Of a stretch of 64,000 nt of DNA, positions 44,077 to 53,540 are shown one piece after another. The position numbers and the translations under genes were made by a program. Position 1 is the first letter of the stretch. Each line of letters opens with the position of its first letter. Source of the DNA: Sphingobacteriales bacterium 39-19 (lineage in GTDB: Bacteria > Bacteroidota > Bacteroidia > Chitinophagales > Chitinophagaceae); the NCBI GenBank assembly GCA_001898465.1, contig MKTX01000017.1, forward strand, positions 310,201 to 374,200. The letters are read 5' to 3'. The notes beneath the pieces were generated by a model. The model was not told where the DNA came from. It saw nothing but the letters and a program-made list of their open reading frames with translations, and ran no database searches.

Positions 44077-44580
44077 ATGCATAAAAATTTTATTGCGGTT
44101 GTTTTTTCAATTTTTTGTTTTACGCCAACGATGTGGGCACAATCGAAAACCGCTGCCCTGAAAGTAAATGAAATAAAAACATCTGACGGCTCGCATGCAA
44201 CCGCATTGGGGCTCCAAATGGCTTCCGTAAAAGTAATGGTAGATACCAGCCTGCGGGGGCCGGCAAACCCGGCAGTAAAAAGTATTGTGAACGGGCAAAT
44301 GGCCTATCTCAGCCTTGATTTCTCAACTGTAACCGGCTCTAATATGCTAGAAATTACAAATGGCACACATCAGTTTTGGGTTTATGATGATCAAAAAAAA
44401 GAAGTTAAAATAGGAAACCAGATTTTAAAAAAGATAGGCGGCTCAATGGAAAGTTCCATTATTAATTATACGGTAAAAATACCTTTCCGATTAAAAACAG
44501 ATCAAAAAAAATACAGTATCCGGTACCGCTGGGAAAGCCCGGATAAAAAGAAGTGGATTGAAGTTTTGAGTACGAAGTAA
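44077..44580 (+). CDS. Secreted protein of unknown function
   Basis: A 167-residue protein with a signal peptide (MHKNFIAVVFSIFCFTPTMW, cleavage after AQ near residue 22). The mature part is probably all-beta; no known domain was recognised. Features are a TYTV-like strand pattern, the segment MLEITNGTHQFWVYDDQKKE and a basic, tryptophan-containing tail YRWESPDKKKWIEVLSTK. It is divergent from ftsE and convergent with purM (4 bp between stops), so it is probably a single-gene unit. Function cannot be inferred. Confidence 0.72.
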   Translation: MHKNFIAVVFSIFCFTPTMWAQSKTAALKVNEIKTSDGSHATALGLQMASVKVMVDTSLRGPANPAVKSIVNGQMAYLSLDFSTVTGSNMLEITNGTHQFWVYDDQKKEVKIGNQILKKIGGSMESSIINYTVKIPFRLKTDQKKYSIRYRWESPDKKKWIEVLSTK

Positions 44581-44584
44581 ATCT

Positions 44585-45763
44585 TTAATACAGCAAATCG
44601 CCTTCGGCTGTTTTAATAATTAATTGATTTCTTTCTGCCGCTTCTACCCTGCCGGTAATTTGTGCCTGTATGCCAAACTCTTCAGCAATATCCATCATTA
44701 TTTTTGCATCAGCAGGCTTACAAAAAATTTCGAGACGGCAGCCCATATTGAAAACCTCGTACATTTCCTGTAAAGTTGCACCGCTATTTTGCCTGATAAT
44801 ATCAAATACGGGCGGTGGCATAAAGAGATTATCTTTTATCACTTTAAAAGTTGCCGGTAAATATTTCATACATTTTGTTTGCCCGCCTCCACTACAGTGA
44901 ATAAGGCCATGAACCAGGTGAAAATGATTTTCCAATATTTTTTTTATTACCGGTGCATAAGTACGGGTTGGGCTCAACAGCATACGCCCTATATTTACTA
45001 ATTCATTACCTGGGGCTAAACTGTCTGTGAGTTTATGGCCTCCAATATAAACCACATCATCAGGCAGGCTGGTATTGTAACTTTCTTTATACTGTTGGGC
45101 GTAAAATTTATGTAAGGTATCGTGCCGGGCGCTGGTAAGTCCATTGCTGCCAATACCGCTATTATAGTGGGTTTCGTAATGTGCTTTGCCAAAACTTGCA
45201 AGGCCTACGATTACATCGCCATGTTGAATTTTTTGATTGGTAATAATTTTATCTTTTGGCCAACGGCAAGCCATGGTGCCATTTACGGCAATGGTTCTCA
45301 CTACATCGCCTACATCGGCAGTTTCGCCTCCCAGGTAAGAAATGTTTACCCCAAATGTTTTTAACTGATCAAAAATTGCCTGCGTACCATCTATGATTTG
45401 CTGCAGCACTTCGCCGGGTATCAAATTTTTATTTCGGTCGATGGTACTATTAAAAATAATATTGTTGTACACGCCCACGCATAAGAGATCATCTAAATTC
45501 ATAACCACAGCATCCTGGGCAATCCCTTTCCAAACAGAAATATCACCTGTTTCCTTCCAATATAAATAGGCCAGTATCGATTTGGTACCTGCCCCGTCGG
45601 CATGCATTATATTCACCCATTGATCATCCCCTGCCAAAACATCGGGATAAACTTTACAAAATGCATGCGGGTAAAGCCCCTGGTCAAGATTTTGAATTGC
45701 CCTATGCACATCTTCCTTTTGTGCTGATACGCCTCTTTGCTGATAAAGATTTTGTTTCGCCAT
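44585..45763 (-). CDS. purM: Phosphoribosylformylglycinamidine cyclo-ligase (AIR synthase), Bacteroidota type
   Basis: Catalyses the fifth step of purine synthesis, FGAM to AIR with ATP. I chose the ATG at 45763 (MAKQNLYQQRGVSAQKEDVH), giving 392 residues; an ATG three codons upstream is open too. The ATP-binding N-terminal domain carries HADGAGTKSILAYLYWKETG and AQDAVVMNLDDLLCVG; GGETADVGDVV lies near residue 147 and HCSGGGQTKCMKYLP near 290. The form is longer than E. coli PurM (345 residues) and typical of Bacteroidota, where it is often called AIR-synthase-related. It diverges from ribF over 66 bp. Confidence 0.88.
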   Translation of the reverse strand: MAKQNLYQQRGVSAQKEDVHRAIQNLDQGLYPHAFCKVYPDVLAGDDQWVNIMHADGAGTKSILAYLYWKETGDISVWKGIAQDAVVMNLDDLLCVGVYNNIIFNSTIDRNKNLIPGEVLQQIIDGTQAIFDQLKTFGVNISYLGGETADVGDVVRTIAVNGTMACRWPKDKIITNQKIQHGDVIVGLASFGKAHYETHYNSGIGSNGLTSARHDTLHKFYAQQYKESYNTSLPDDVVYIGGHKLTDSLAPGNELVNIGRMLLSPTRTYAPVIKKILENHFHLVHGLIHCSGGGQTKCMKYLPATFKVIKDNLFMPPPVFDIIRQNSGATLQEMYEVFNMGCRLEIFCKPADAKIMMDIAEEFGIQAQITGRVEAAERNQLIIKTAEGDLLY

Positions 45764-45816
45764 AATTTGCAAAGCTAAATGGCTGCCCTGAATTATTCAT
45801 TAATAATTTAATAAAC

Positions 45817-45824
45817 TAAATTTG
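45817..45824 (+). promoter_or_regulatory. -7 box (TAAATTTG) immediately upstream of ribF
   Basis: TAAATTTG matches TAnnTTTG and ends only 5 bases before the ribF ATG. A start site about 7 bases downstream would place the 5' end at or next to the start codon, so the mRNA would be nearly leaderless. No clear -33 element was found. Confidence 0.45.
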
Positions 45825-45829
45825 CAGCC

Positions 45830-46777
45830 ATGAGTTTACATATTTACCGCTCTGTAACCGAACTGCCTGTATTTGATAAAGCCATCATCACCATTGGAAC
45901 TTTTGATGGCGTGCACCTGGGGCATACCCATATTATCGGAAAAATGATTGCCCAGGCAAAAAAAGTAGGCGGTACACCGGTACTAATCACTTTTTACCCC
46001 CATCCCAAACAAGTATTGCCGGGTACAAAAAATAAACTATATACCTTAACTACCCAGCAGGAAAAATTTGAATTATTACGATCAAAAGGCATTCATCATA
46101 TTGTGGAAGTACCTTTTACTTCTGCTTTTGCCAGCCAGTCTCCGGAAAAATATATACAGGATTTCCTGGTAAAAAATTTTCATCCGCATACCATCATCAT
46201 AGGCTACGACCACCGGTATGGAAAGGGCCGGCAAGGTGACTTTAAGCTCCTTGAAAAAATGGCGCCCCAGTTTAATTTTGAAGTGATTGAGATCAATGAA
46301 AAAATTATTGAGCAGGTTACCATCAGTTCTACCAAAATACGGGATGCCTTATTGGATGGCGACTTAAAAACTGCGGAAGAATACCTGGGTTACCCGTATT
46401 CATTTACCGGTACCGTGGTAACCGGCAATAAACTGGGCCGAACCATTGGCTACCCCACCGCCAATATAAAAATAGATGATGAAGACAAGCTTATTCCGCA
46501 AAACGGGGTGTATGCCGTAGATGCTATTTTACACGATAATGATTTTTCCGAAAAAACAATAAAGGGGATGATGAACATTGGGCTGCGGCCTACCGTAGAA
46601 GGTACCCAACGCACCATTGAAGTAAACTTATTTGATTTTGATAAAGAAATTTACGGGCAGTCTATCAGCATCATCTTTACATACAGGCTACGAAATGAAA
46701 TTAAATTTGATGGACTGGACGCATTAAAATTACAATTGGCAAAAGATAAAATAGCCGCCAAAAAATATAACCCGTAA
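45830..46777 (+). CDS. ribF: Bifunctional riboflavin kinase / FAD synthetase
   Basis: Converts riboflavin to FMN and then FAD. The 315 residues show both domains: the nucleotidyltransferase part with TFDGVHLGHTHI (residues 24-35) and IIGYDHRYGKGRQGDF (near 125), and the flavokinase part with GNKLGRTIGYPTANI (near 201) and GMMNIGLRPTVEG. The gene is convergent with holA, with one base between the two stop codons. A -7 box sits right at the start codon. Confidence 0.97.
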   Translation: MSLHIYRSVTELPVFDKAIITIGTFDGVHLGHTHIIGKMIAQAKKVGGTPVLITFYPHPKQVLPGTKNKLYTLTTQQEKFELLRSKGIHHIVEVPFTSAFASQSPEKYIQDFLVKNFHPHTIIIGYDHRYGKGRQGDFKLLEKMAPQFNFEVIEINEKIIEQVTISSTKIRDALLDGDLKTAEEYLGYPYSFTGTVVTGNKLGRTIGYPTANIKIDDEDKLIPQNGVYAVDAILHDNDFSEKTIKGMMNIGLRPTVEGTQRTIEVNLFDFDKEIYGQSISIIFTYRLRNEIKFDGLDALKLQLAKDKIAAKKYNP

Positions 46778-46778
46778 C

Positions 46779-47777
46779 TTATATCATCATTTTAAACAGC
46801 ATCTCTTTCATTAAAACAGCGCCCGGGGTGCCGGTATCGCCAATACCAATCGATTTAAGATTATAATGATGCAGAAGTAATAATAATTTTTCAATCCCCG
46901 GGTAACCGTAATGTTTCATAATTCCTTTAGCCTGTGAAATAGCCACGGGGTTATGAAACATCATTTGCCTTAATGCCGATTCACTTTGATCTGGCTGGCC
47001 ATAAAACCCATAAACCCGGCTAAGGCTGCTGTATAAAGCTGGTAATGCTGCCTGCATGGGTGCTGCTTTTGGATTGGCTTCAAAATAATTTACAATTTTT
47101 AATGCTTTGGCCATGTCTTTTACGGCAATGGCGCCCAATAATTCAAAAATATTATATTCTTTACTGATTCCAATGTAAAGTTCAATCTCATCTTCGGTAA
47201 TGTTATTTTTGCCTTTCAGGTTTACTGAAATTTTTTCAATTTCATTTGCCATGCGGTTGAGGTCGTTCCCAATATGTTCTTCTAATAGAATGGCGGCTTT
47301 ATTGGTAATTTGATAGCCCCTGGCTTTTACCATCTCATGGATCCACTCTTGCAATTTATCTTCCCTTATTTTGGGCGAATAAAAATAGGTTGACCTGCTT
47401 TGTATGGTTTTAAAAAACTTAAGTCGTTTATCCAGTTTTTTAGTTTTATAGGCCACAAGTAAAAGGGTAGTTGCCAGGGGAGACAGAAAATAAGGTTCCA
47501 GTTTATCGATATCTTTCATAAACTGGGCTTCTTTAATTAAAACCACTTGTTTTTCCGCATTCATAGGATAGCGGCGGCAGGCATTAATAACAGCCGCCCA
47601 ATCGGCATCTTTACCATAAAAAACGGTAAGGTTAAAAGAGGCTTCTGATGCCGGCAGTATGTGATTTTCAGCATAGTTTACCAATACATCAATATAATAA
47701 TCCTCCTCGCCCTCAAACCAGTAAAGCGGTGAATACTTGTTTTCTTTCCATGCAGATAATATCTTTTCCACGCTCAT
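46779..47777 (-). CDS. holA: DNA polymerase III subunit delta
   Basis: Clamp-loader subunit that opens the beta clamp. The 332 residues follow the family pattern: N-terminal YWFEGEEDYYIDVLVNYAE (P-loop-like but without a functional Walker A, as usual), NACRRYPMNAEKQVVLIKEA, LEEHIGNDLNRMANEIEKIS and NIFELLGAIAVKDMAKAL. It is the only DNA replication gene in the window. The start ATG at 47777 is the expected one (MSVEKILSAWKENKYSPLYW). Confidence 0.93.
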   Translation of the reverse strand: MSVEKILSAWKENKYSPLYWFEGEEDYYIDVLVNYAENHILPASEASFNLTVFYGKDADWAAVINACRRYPMNAEKQVVLIKEAQFMKDIDKLEPYFLSPLATTLLLVAYKTKKLDKRLKFFKTIQSRSTYFYSPKIREDKLQEWIHEMVKARGYQITNKAAILLEEHIGNDLNRMANEIEKISVNLKGKNNITEDEIELYIGISKEYNIFELLGAIAVKDMAKALKIVNYFEANPKAAPMQAALPALYSSLSRVYGFYGQPDQSESALRQMMFHNPVAISQAKGIMKHYGYPGIEKLLLLLHHYNLKSIGIGDTGTPGAVLMKEMLFKMMI

Positions 47778-47979
47778 ACTAGGTTTCCTGCGTTTTTTGT
47801 TGAAATATAATGATTCTTATAAAACCCATTTGTATATTTTGGCACAGTTTTGGAAAACACAAGGTCAGTAATCAATTTTAAACAAAAATATCCAATTTAC
47901 TGAAATACTTATACCTTGATTTATTAATTTGGAGGTAAACCCTTCATCAACATTTCGTTAATCTTTAAAAAATAATATT

Positions 47980-48972
47980 ATGGCTTTTGAAAATTTCCCT
48001 GAGGCGGATAAACCCATTGAGGTAAGTCCTCCCCCCAAAAAAAATACCGGGCGTGCCGTTTTGATTGGTTTATTGGTAGCCGCTTTACTGGGCACCTGGG
48101 GTTACATCATTTATGATAAAAATAAAACCCAGGAAACTATTGAACAAAAAGATACCGCTATTGCTACCACCAATACCCAGCGTGATGAATTGCAGAAAGA
48201 ACTGGAAGATGCAGCCATGCGATACGATATGCTGAAAACTTCTAATTCCAAAAAAGACAGTTCCATTACGGCAAAAGATAAAGATATTGAAGAGAAAAAA
48301 GCCCGTATTGCCACTTTACTTACAAAAGTAAATGCAACACAATCTGAGTTATCGGAAGCTAAACGACTCATTGCCTCTTTGAATTCTGATATTGAAGTAT
48401 ATAAAAACCAGGTAGAAGTTTTGCAGGGTGAAAAGATACAGTTAACCCAGGAAAAAGCAGTGGTAACCAGGCAACGTGACCGTGCCCGCAAAGATTATGA
48501 TTCTGCTACAGTGGTTATTAAAAACAAAGACAACTTATTGGATGTAGGCTCTACTTTACATGCCTCCAACTTCAGCATTGTGGGATTGAAAGAAAAAAGC
48601 AGCGGTAAAGAAAAAGCAACCACTACTGCTAAAAAAGTAGATAAACTGAGGATTACTTTTGATCTTGATGAAAATATGATTACCCCATCGGGAACCAAAG
48701 AATTATATGTAACCATTATTGCACCCGATGGTACTCCTATTGCGGTGGAAGGGTTGGGATCCGGAACTTTTGTAACCCGTGATGGCGAAACTAAACCTTA
48801 TACAAAAAAGGTAGATGTAAATTATACGCAAAATCAACGTAAAACTGTAAGCTTCGACTGGAAGCAGAACAGCGATTTTACAAGTGGTAATTATAAAATA
48901 GAAGTTTACAACAATGGCTTTAAAGTTGGTGAAGCCTTCAGGCCTCTAAAAAAAGGCGGGCTTTTTAGCTAG
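47980..48972 (+). CDS. Membrane-anchored coiled-coil protein with C-terminal beta domain
   Basis: A 330-residue protein with a short proline-rich cytoplasmic head, one transmembrane helix (about residues 25-45, AVLIGLLVAALLGTWGYIIY), a long heptad-rich coiled coil (residues 50-175, rich in K, E, Q and T) and a C-terminal domain (about 210-330) that looks all-beta (LRITFDLDENMITPSGTKEL, YVTIIAPDGTPI, SFDWKQNSDFTSGNYKIEVY). The last part resembles a fibronectin/Ig-like or periplasmic chaperone domain. Topology suggests an inner-membrane protein with a periplasmic stalk. Function unknown. It ends in a hairpin terminator shared with the convergent gene. Confidence 0.8.
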   Translation: MAFENFPEADKPIEVSPPPKKNTGRAVLIGLLVAALLGTWGYIIYDKNKTQETIEQKDTAIATTNTQRDELQKELEDAAMRYDMLKTSNSKKDSSITAKDKDIEEKKARIATLLTKVNATQSELSEAKRLIASLNSDIEVYKNQVEVLQGEKIQLTQEKAVVTRQRDRARKDYDSATVVIKNKDNLLDVGSTLHASNFSIVGLKEKSSGKEKATTTAKKVDKLRITFDLDENMITPSGTKELYVTIIAPDGTPIAVEGLGSGTFVTRDGETKPYTKKVDVNYTQNQRKTVSFDWKQNSDFTSGNYKIEVYNNGFKVGEAFRPLKKGGLFS

Positions 48973-49022
48973 CATTAAAATTCAATATTCTCCTAAAGAC
49001 TATAAGCAATATCCTTCCAAAT

Positions 49023-49055
49023 AAAAATGCGTCAAGTAAATCTTGACGCATTTTT
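49023..49055. terminator. Bidirectional terminator between convergent genes
   Basis: AAAAATGCGTCAAG (49023-49036), loop TAAAT, CTTGACGCATTTTT (49042-49055): a 14-bp perfect stem between the coiled-coil gene and the minus-strand outer-membrane protein gene. Confidence 0.9.
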
Positions 49056-49058
49056 AAT

Positions 49059-52000
49059 TTAAAACAAAGCTCTTACAGATGCCCGGCCGGTATGAATAAG
49101 CCTGGTGTCGCCGGGTTTTCGCCCTTCATACTGCATGCTCAATTCAATTTTGCTTCCTATCCTTTTTATATATTCCAGGTTCCATAAATAATTTTTCCCG
49201 GGCAATAAGCCATCCAATAATACATATCCTACCGTAGTGTTTTGCGCACCGGGATATGCATTAAAATGTATTTGGTTGAATGTAAATTTGGCATTGATGC
49301 TGCTGCTGGATAAAATATTATATTTTATTTCGGCCGATAAAGCATGGTTCACTGATTTTTCTAAAGAATCAATTTTATTTTGCTTTTGTGAAAATGAATA
49401 AGAGGCTGTTACCCTTAGATTACTGCGATAAATATAACTGATATTCGGTTCTATGCCCTGTATTGAAACTTCATAATTCCGGTTATTAAATTTTACAGAG
49501 GAACTGCTTAATACATTTTTGCCCTGCCTCAGGATTAAATTACCGGTTATGCTGCGGCTAAAATTGAATCTTAATTTTCCCGTTATGTTCTGTAAGCCAC
49601 GGGTTTCATAACCATAGGCAGTGAGTGATTTTCCGGAAGATTTGCTGTGTGTAAAATCAAAACCCCAGAGGCTGCTGGTACGGTTATAAAAATAGGTATT
49701 ACTAAAATAGGTGTTCAGGCTAATGATGGCTGTGTCGGCAATTTTTTGATAAAAAGGATTGAAATGAAAACTGCCGTCATAAATATTCTTCTTACTTATT
49801 TGCAAAGCGGAGCTGGTACTGCTTCGCAGCAGCCATTTGTATAACAACCCTTTTTTGCCGGTAATAAATACCCGGGGGTCAATGTTCACACTATAATTAA
49901 ATTGTAAATAACCGGCCTTCACATATTCACTGCCCGGTGTAAATACCCGGATGTATTTTTTCTGATCCTGGAAGATGGCTTCCTCAAATTCGTTCAGTTC
50001 AGCAATGCCATTACCGTTATAGTCAATCCAGGTGTAATTCCCCTGGCCTGCAGGCACTTCTATATAGCTGTATTCTCTTTTCTGCTCCTGCCCGCTTCCT
50101 GCTTCGTAGAGCATTTCGCCATTAATAAATCCTTTCCATTCATTAAAGGAATAATTTGCCCGGCCCAGGATGCTGTTATCGGCTTTCTGTGTGCTTAACA
50201 AGGCACGGTCAACCTGTAAATGCCTGTAATTAAAACTTATTTTTAATTGCCGGTTTTCATTTTTCAATAAGCCGGTACTAAGGCTCAGGTTATCGCTATG
50301 ATTCGCTTTCTGTAAAGTATTTCCCTGCGGCAACTGATCGCTTCGCCTGAAGTATGACAATGACCAGTTATTGGGTATTTGCGGGTTTGATTTTATGGAT
50401 ACTTCGTAAATATCAAAACCAAAGCTCAAATTGCTGAGGGTATCCGATAATTTATGTAACTGGCGGTTGTGTTCCCCCCGGTAATTAAAGCCTGTAATGA
50501 TCTTAGCCCATTTATTGAGTGTTTTATGGATGCTTACTGTTGGCCGCAAAAAATTTCCTTTTAATAAAGGAGTATTATACAGCGTAATTCCTAAGTCTCC
50601 TGAAAATTGCCAACCAGCAAAGCGGGTAGCTGCCTGGAGTTGCTGGCGCCATCCTTTATATCCATCACTACGGGTATAATGGGTGATATTATATTCATAT
50701 AAAGTCCGGTTGCTATCGGCGATGGCCAAGCGGGCATGTGCAATTTGCTCATCGGCATTGGCCACGTCGTAAGCAAGGCTCCAATCTCTTAAAAATTCTA
50801 CATTCCTTAATCTTTCTATGGGGGCAAATCTTTTTTGCACATATTCATACCCTATTGAGGAACCCAGGTTCCACTTTCTCCCCAGCCAATGCACGGGCTT
50901 ACCAGCGGTAACCATAGAAATTTTAGATGCATATGCCCGATCATCTTTTTTATCTTTTTCAGAAAATAAATTTACATCATACAGGCTGGTAGCCATTTCG
51001 GCCTGTAATTGGGAATACGGTGTTAAAGAATATCCCATACCCACGGTAAATATTTGTTGCTTTTTAGGCGTTACCAATAAAATAACCGGCTCCCAGTCTC
51101 CTGTTTTTTGATTACTTGCATCTGGCATTGACCATTCAAAAAGTTTTCCATTGGTTGCATTCAATACCTGCCTGTAATTTCCATTACCGGCGCCTACATA
51201 CGTAAATGCCAGGTTGTAAAGAGGTATGGAGTTATCTGAAGATTGTACATACACAGAATCGTGCAGGCTGCCATTATATACCGTATCTATTTTTTTATAT
51301 AAAATTTTACCCGAACTAAAAGTATCCCTCACGGCACTGGGATAAAATGCAGATTGAATACTATCGCCTACCGATGCCAGGAATTGTTTTTGAGAAACAT
51401 CCAATGGCTGATCAATGGTTGAACTTTTGGCATCGCTATTCAAATAAGCGCCGAGGTAAATATGTAACTTTTTTGAAAAAGCCATTTCATCATTTACATA
51501 CACCTGTGAGTTCAAATAATTGCGATCGGCATATTCAAACTCTACCTGCACCCGGCTGTCTTTTGTAATAAACCGTTTAGGTGTAAATGTAATTTCGGCA
51601 GTATTATAATTTATTACATAATCCTGGTCTTCTCCCCGTTGCATGAGTTGTCCATCTATATACACTCTTTCGGTACCTGCCAGTACCACAAAATACAATT
51701 CATTATTGGCGCCTGTTAACCGGTATGGGCCCTGGTTTCCTTCCAATACGGGGAGTACATTCCGGGAGAATTTTCCTTTTGCTATTGCGCCACTTACCAA
51801 CAAAGAGTTATTTATCTTTTTCCCGATTTTATTTTCAGTAATAAAAGAGGCGCCCTGTAATCTTTTGTAAAATTTTAAAAAATAATTTTTACTTTCCCTG
51901 ATATCAATATCGCCAAAATTGGCCTGCCATTTCTTTTTCTTTATTTGCAGGAAAATCCGGTCAAAGTCCCTTAAATCCTGGGTATTCCCATCGGGCTGGA

Positions 52001-52547
52001 TGGGTAAATTATTATCGGATACAGCAGCCGTGAGTTCCAGGCTATCTCCTATAAATCCACTCAATTGCAAGTTCATGGTACTATTCACTATCGCATCCTG
52101 GTTATTGCCAAAAGCAATTGCCCGCCCAAAACTTCCTTCGGTACGGATACCCCCAAAGTCGAAAAGCGGGTTACCGGCATTCGCTGCTGTTTTTACGGTA
52201 AAGGGTTTTTCTACCCTGAAATTATACCGGATGCTATCGTAATTATATCGTTGGGCCCGGGCATTGAGCTTCACCGGGAATACCCGGTAGCTGATAAAAA
52301 CAGAATCTATAACAGGGGACTGTATCCAGGTAATGGAGGCATTAATGGGGTCAATTATATAATCTGCAGGGTTTATGCCGGGGATTACAACCGTACCTTC
52401 TACAATACTAGAACTATCTAATTGCTGGGGCGAAACTTTTGCAGAAATCTTTTTTTTGCGCAGGTTAGAGGCAGGATTCACTTGTGCAAACAACGCACAC
52501 GAAAAAAAACCAGCCAGTACAAACAGATATATTTTTTTACAACTCAA
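49059..52547 (-). CDS. Conserved Bacteroidota outer-membrane beta-barrel-like protein (about 1162 aa)
   Basis: Secreted, probably outer-membrane protein. A TTG at 52547 gives the compact signal peptide [22 protein letters not shown]; an in-frame ATG at 52598 adds 17 residues. The N-terminal domain carries [20 protein letters not shown] and [20 protein letters not shown], then [20 protein letters not shown] and the repeated-strand motif [20 protein letters not shown] followed by [21 protein letters not shown]. The rest alternates polar and aromatic residues in beta-strand pattern up to the C-terminal residue Phe, as expected for a barrel. I recognise this as a conserved but uncharacterised Bacteroidota family; the YIDG...RG(E/D)DxDYxIxY block recalls a repeat of the T9SS protein SprA. 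Function unknown. Confidence 0.78.
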   Translation of the reverse strand: MSCKKIYLFVLAGFFSCALFAQVNPASNLRKKKISAKVSPQQLDSSSIVEGTVVIPGINPADYIIDPINASITWIQSPVIDSVFISYRVFPVKLNARAQRYNYDSIRYNFRVEKPFTVKTAANAGNPLFDFGGIRTEGSFGRAIAFGNNQDAIVNSTMNLQLSGFIGDSLELTAAVSDNNLPIQPDGNTQDLRDFDRIFLQIKKKKWQANFGDIDIRESKNYFLKFYKRLQGASFITENKIGKKINNSLLVSGAIAKGKFSRNVLPVLEGNQGPYRLTGANNELYFVVLAGTERVYIDGQLMQRGEDQDYVINYNTAEITFTPKRFITKDSRVQVEFEYADRNYLNSQVYVNDEMAFSKKLHIYLGAYLNSDAKSSTIDQPLDVSQKQFLASVGDSIQSAFYPSAVRDTFSSGKILYKKIDTVYNGSLHDSVYVQSSDNSIPLYNLAFTYVGAGNGNYRQVLNATNGKLFEWSMPDASNQKTGDWEPVILLVTPKKQQIFTVGMGYSLTPYSQLQAEMATSLYDVNLFSEKDKKDDRAYASKISMVTAGKPVHWLGRKWNLGSSIGYEYVQKRFAPIERLRNVEFLRDWSLAYDVANADEQIAHARLAIADSNRTLYEYNITHYTRSDGYKGWRQQLQAATRFAGWQFSGDLGITLYNTPLLKGNFLRPTVSIHKTLNKWAKIITGFNYRGEHNRQLHKLSDTLSNLSFGFDIYEVSIKSNPQIPNNWSLSYFRRSDQLPQGNTLQKANHSDNLSLSTGLLKNENRQLKISFNYRHLQVDRALLSTQKADNSILGRANYSFNEWKGFINGEMLYEAGSGQEQKREYSYIEVPAGQGNYTWIDYNGNGIAELNEFEEAIFQDQKKYIRVFTPGSEYVKAGYLQFNYSVNIDPRVFITGKKGLLYKWLLRSSTSSALQISKKNIYDGSFHFNPFYQKIADTAIISLNTYFSNTYFYNRTSSLWGFDFTHSKSSGKSLTAYGYETRGLQNITGKLRFNFSRSITGNLILRQGKNVLSSSSVKFNNRNYEVSIQGIEPNISYIYRSNLRVTASYSFSQKQNKIDSLEKSVNHALSAEIKYNILSSSSINAKFTFNQIHFNAYPGAQNTTVGYVLLDGLLPGKNYLWNLEYIKRIGSKIELSMQYEGRKPGDTRLIHTGRASVRALF

Positions 52548-52683
52548 ATAGCAGGGGTTATAGCTGATTAAAATTAGCGAATTCCATACATTCGGCATGA
52601 CAAAAGAAACCGGGTAACTCTGTAACGAAAAAAATCATGCAAAAGTGTAATTTCAATAACTCTCCTGTTTTTATAAAATGCAA

Positions 52684-52709
52684 TAAAAAACCTCCCGGTG
52701 CAGGAGGTA
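52684..52709 (-). terminator. Rho-independent terminator of the sdh operon
   Basis: On the minus strand ACCTCC, a seven-base loop, GGAGGT then TTTTTT; 22 bp after the sdhB stop. Confidence 0.75.
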
Positions 52710-52730
52710 TATTAAGAAAAAATATTCATC

Positions 52731-53498
52731 TTATTTTTCATCAGCGCTTAATCCGGCATTCATGTATTCCCGGTTCATCCGTGCAATATTTAAAACAGAA
52801 ATACCTTTGGGGCATTCTGCTTCACAAGCATAGGTATTAGAACAGTTCCCGAAGCCTTCTTTATCCATTTGTGTAACCATATTTAAAACTCTTGTCCTGC
52901 GTTCGGGTTCACCCTGGGGTAATAAGGAAAGCTGGGCTACTTTGGCGCTAACAAAAAGCATGGCGCTACTGTTTTTACAAGCAGCCACGCAGGCCCCGCA
53001 ACCGATGCAGGCAGCAGCTGCAAAAGCCGCATCCGCATCGCTTTTATCAATGGGTAAAGAATTGGCATCAACCGCATTGCCCGTATTTACACTTACATAT
53101 CCCCCGGCCTGTATGATGCGATCAAAAGCAGCCCGGTCTACCATTAAATCTTTTATTACCGGGAAAGCTTTACTGCGCCAGGGTTCCACTACAATGGTAT
53201 CCCCATCATGAAATGCCCGCATGTGTAACTGGCAGGTGGTATTTTTGGCCCAGGGGCCATGGGGTTGCCCGTCAATATACATACTGCAGGCACCGCAAAT
53301 GCCCTCCCTGCAATCATGATCAAATGCAATGGGTTCTTTTCCTTCTTCTATCAGTTTTTCATTTAATACATCAAACATTTCGAGAAAGCTCATTTCCGAA
53401 GAAATATCGCTCACTTTAAAAGTTTCAAATTTACCTTTTGATTCAGCGTTCTTTTGTTTCCACACCTTAAGTGTGAGGTTCATATTATAATGTTCCAT
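52731..53498 (-). CDS. sdhB: Succinate dehydrogenase iron-sulfur subunit
   Basis: Electron-transfer subunit of complex II. The 255 residues hold the 2Fe-2S ligands ([15 protein letters not shown] and the later C of NTTCQLH), the 4Fe-4S/3Fe-4S cysteines [13 protein letters not shown] (about 145) and [15 protein letters not shown] (about 215). The protein is the Bacteroidota three-cluster type used with a single cytochrome b. The start ATG at 53498 is usual, although MNLTLKVW five residues later is possible. It follows sdhA by 42 bp and is followed by a terminator, so it is the last gene of sdhCAB. Confidence 0.96.
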   Translation of the reverse strand: MEHYNMNLTLKVWKQKNAESKGKFETFKVSDISSEMSFLEMFDVLNEKLIEEGKEPIAFDHDCREGICGACSMYIDGQPHGPWAKNTTCQLHMRAFHDGDTIVVEPWRSKAFPVIKDLMVDRAAFDRIIQAGGYVSVNTGNAVDANSLPIDKSDADAAFAAAACIGCGACVAACKNSSAMLFVSAKVAQLSLLPQGEPERRTRVLNMVTQMDKEGFGNCSNTYACEAECPKGISVLNIARMNREYMNAGLSADEK

Positions 53499-53540
53499 AC
53501 TGGTTAATTACAGGTTGATGATTTTTAAAAACATCTTAAT

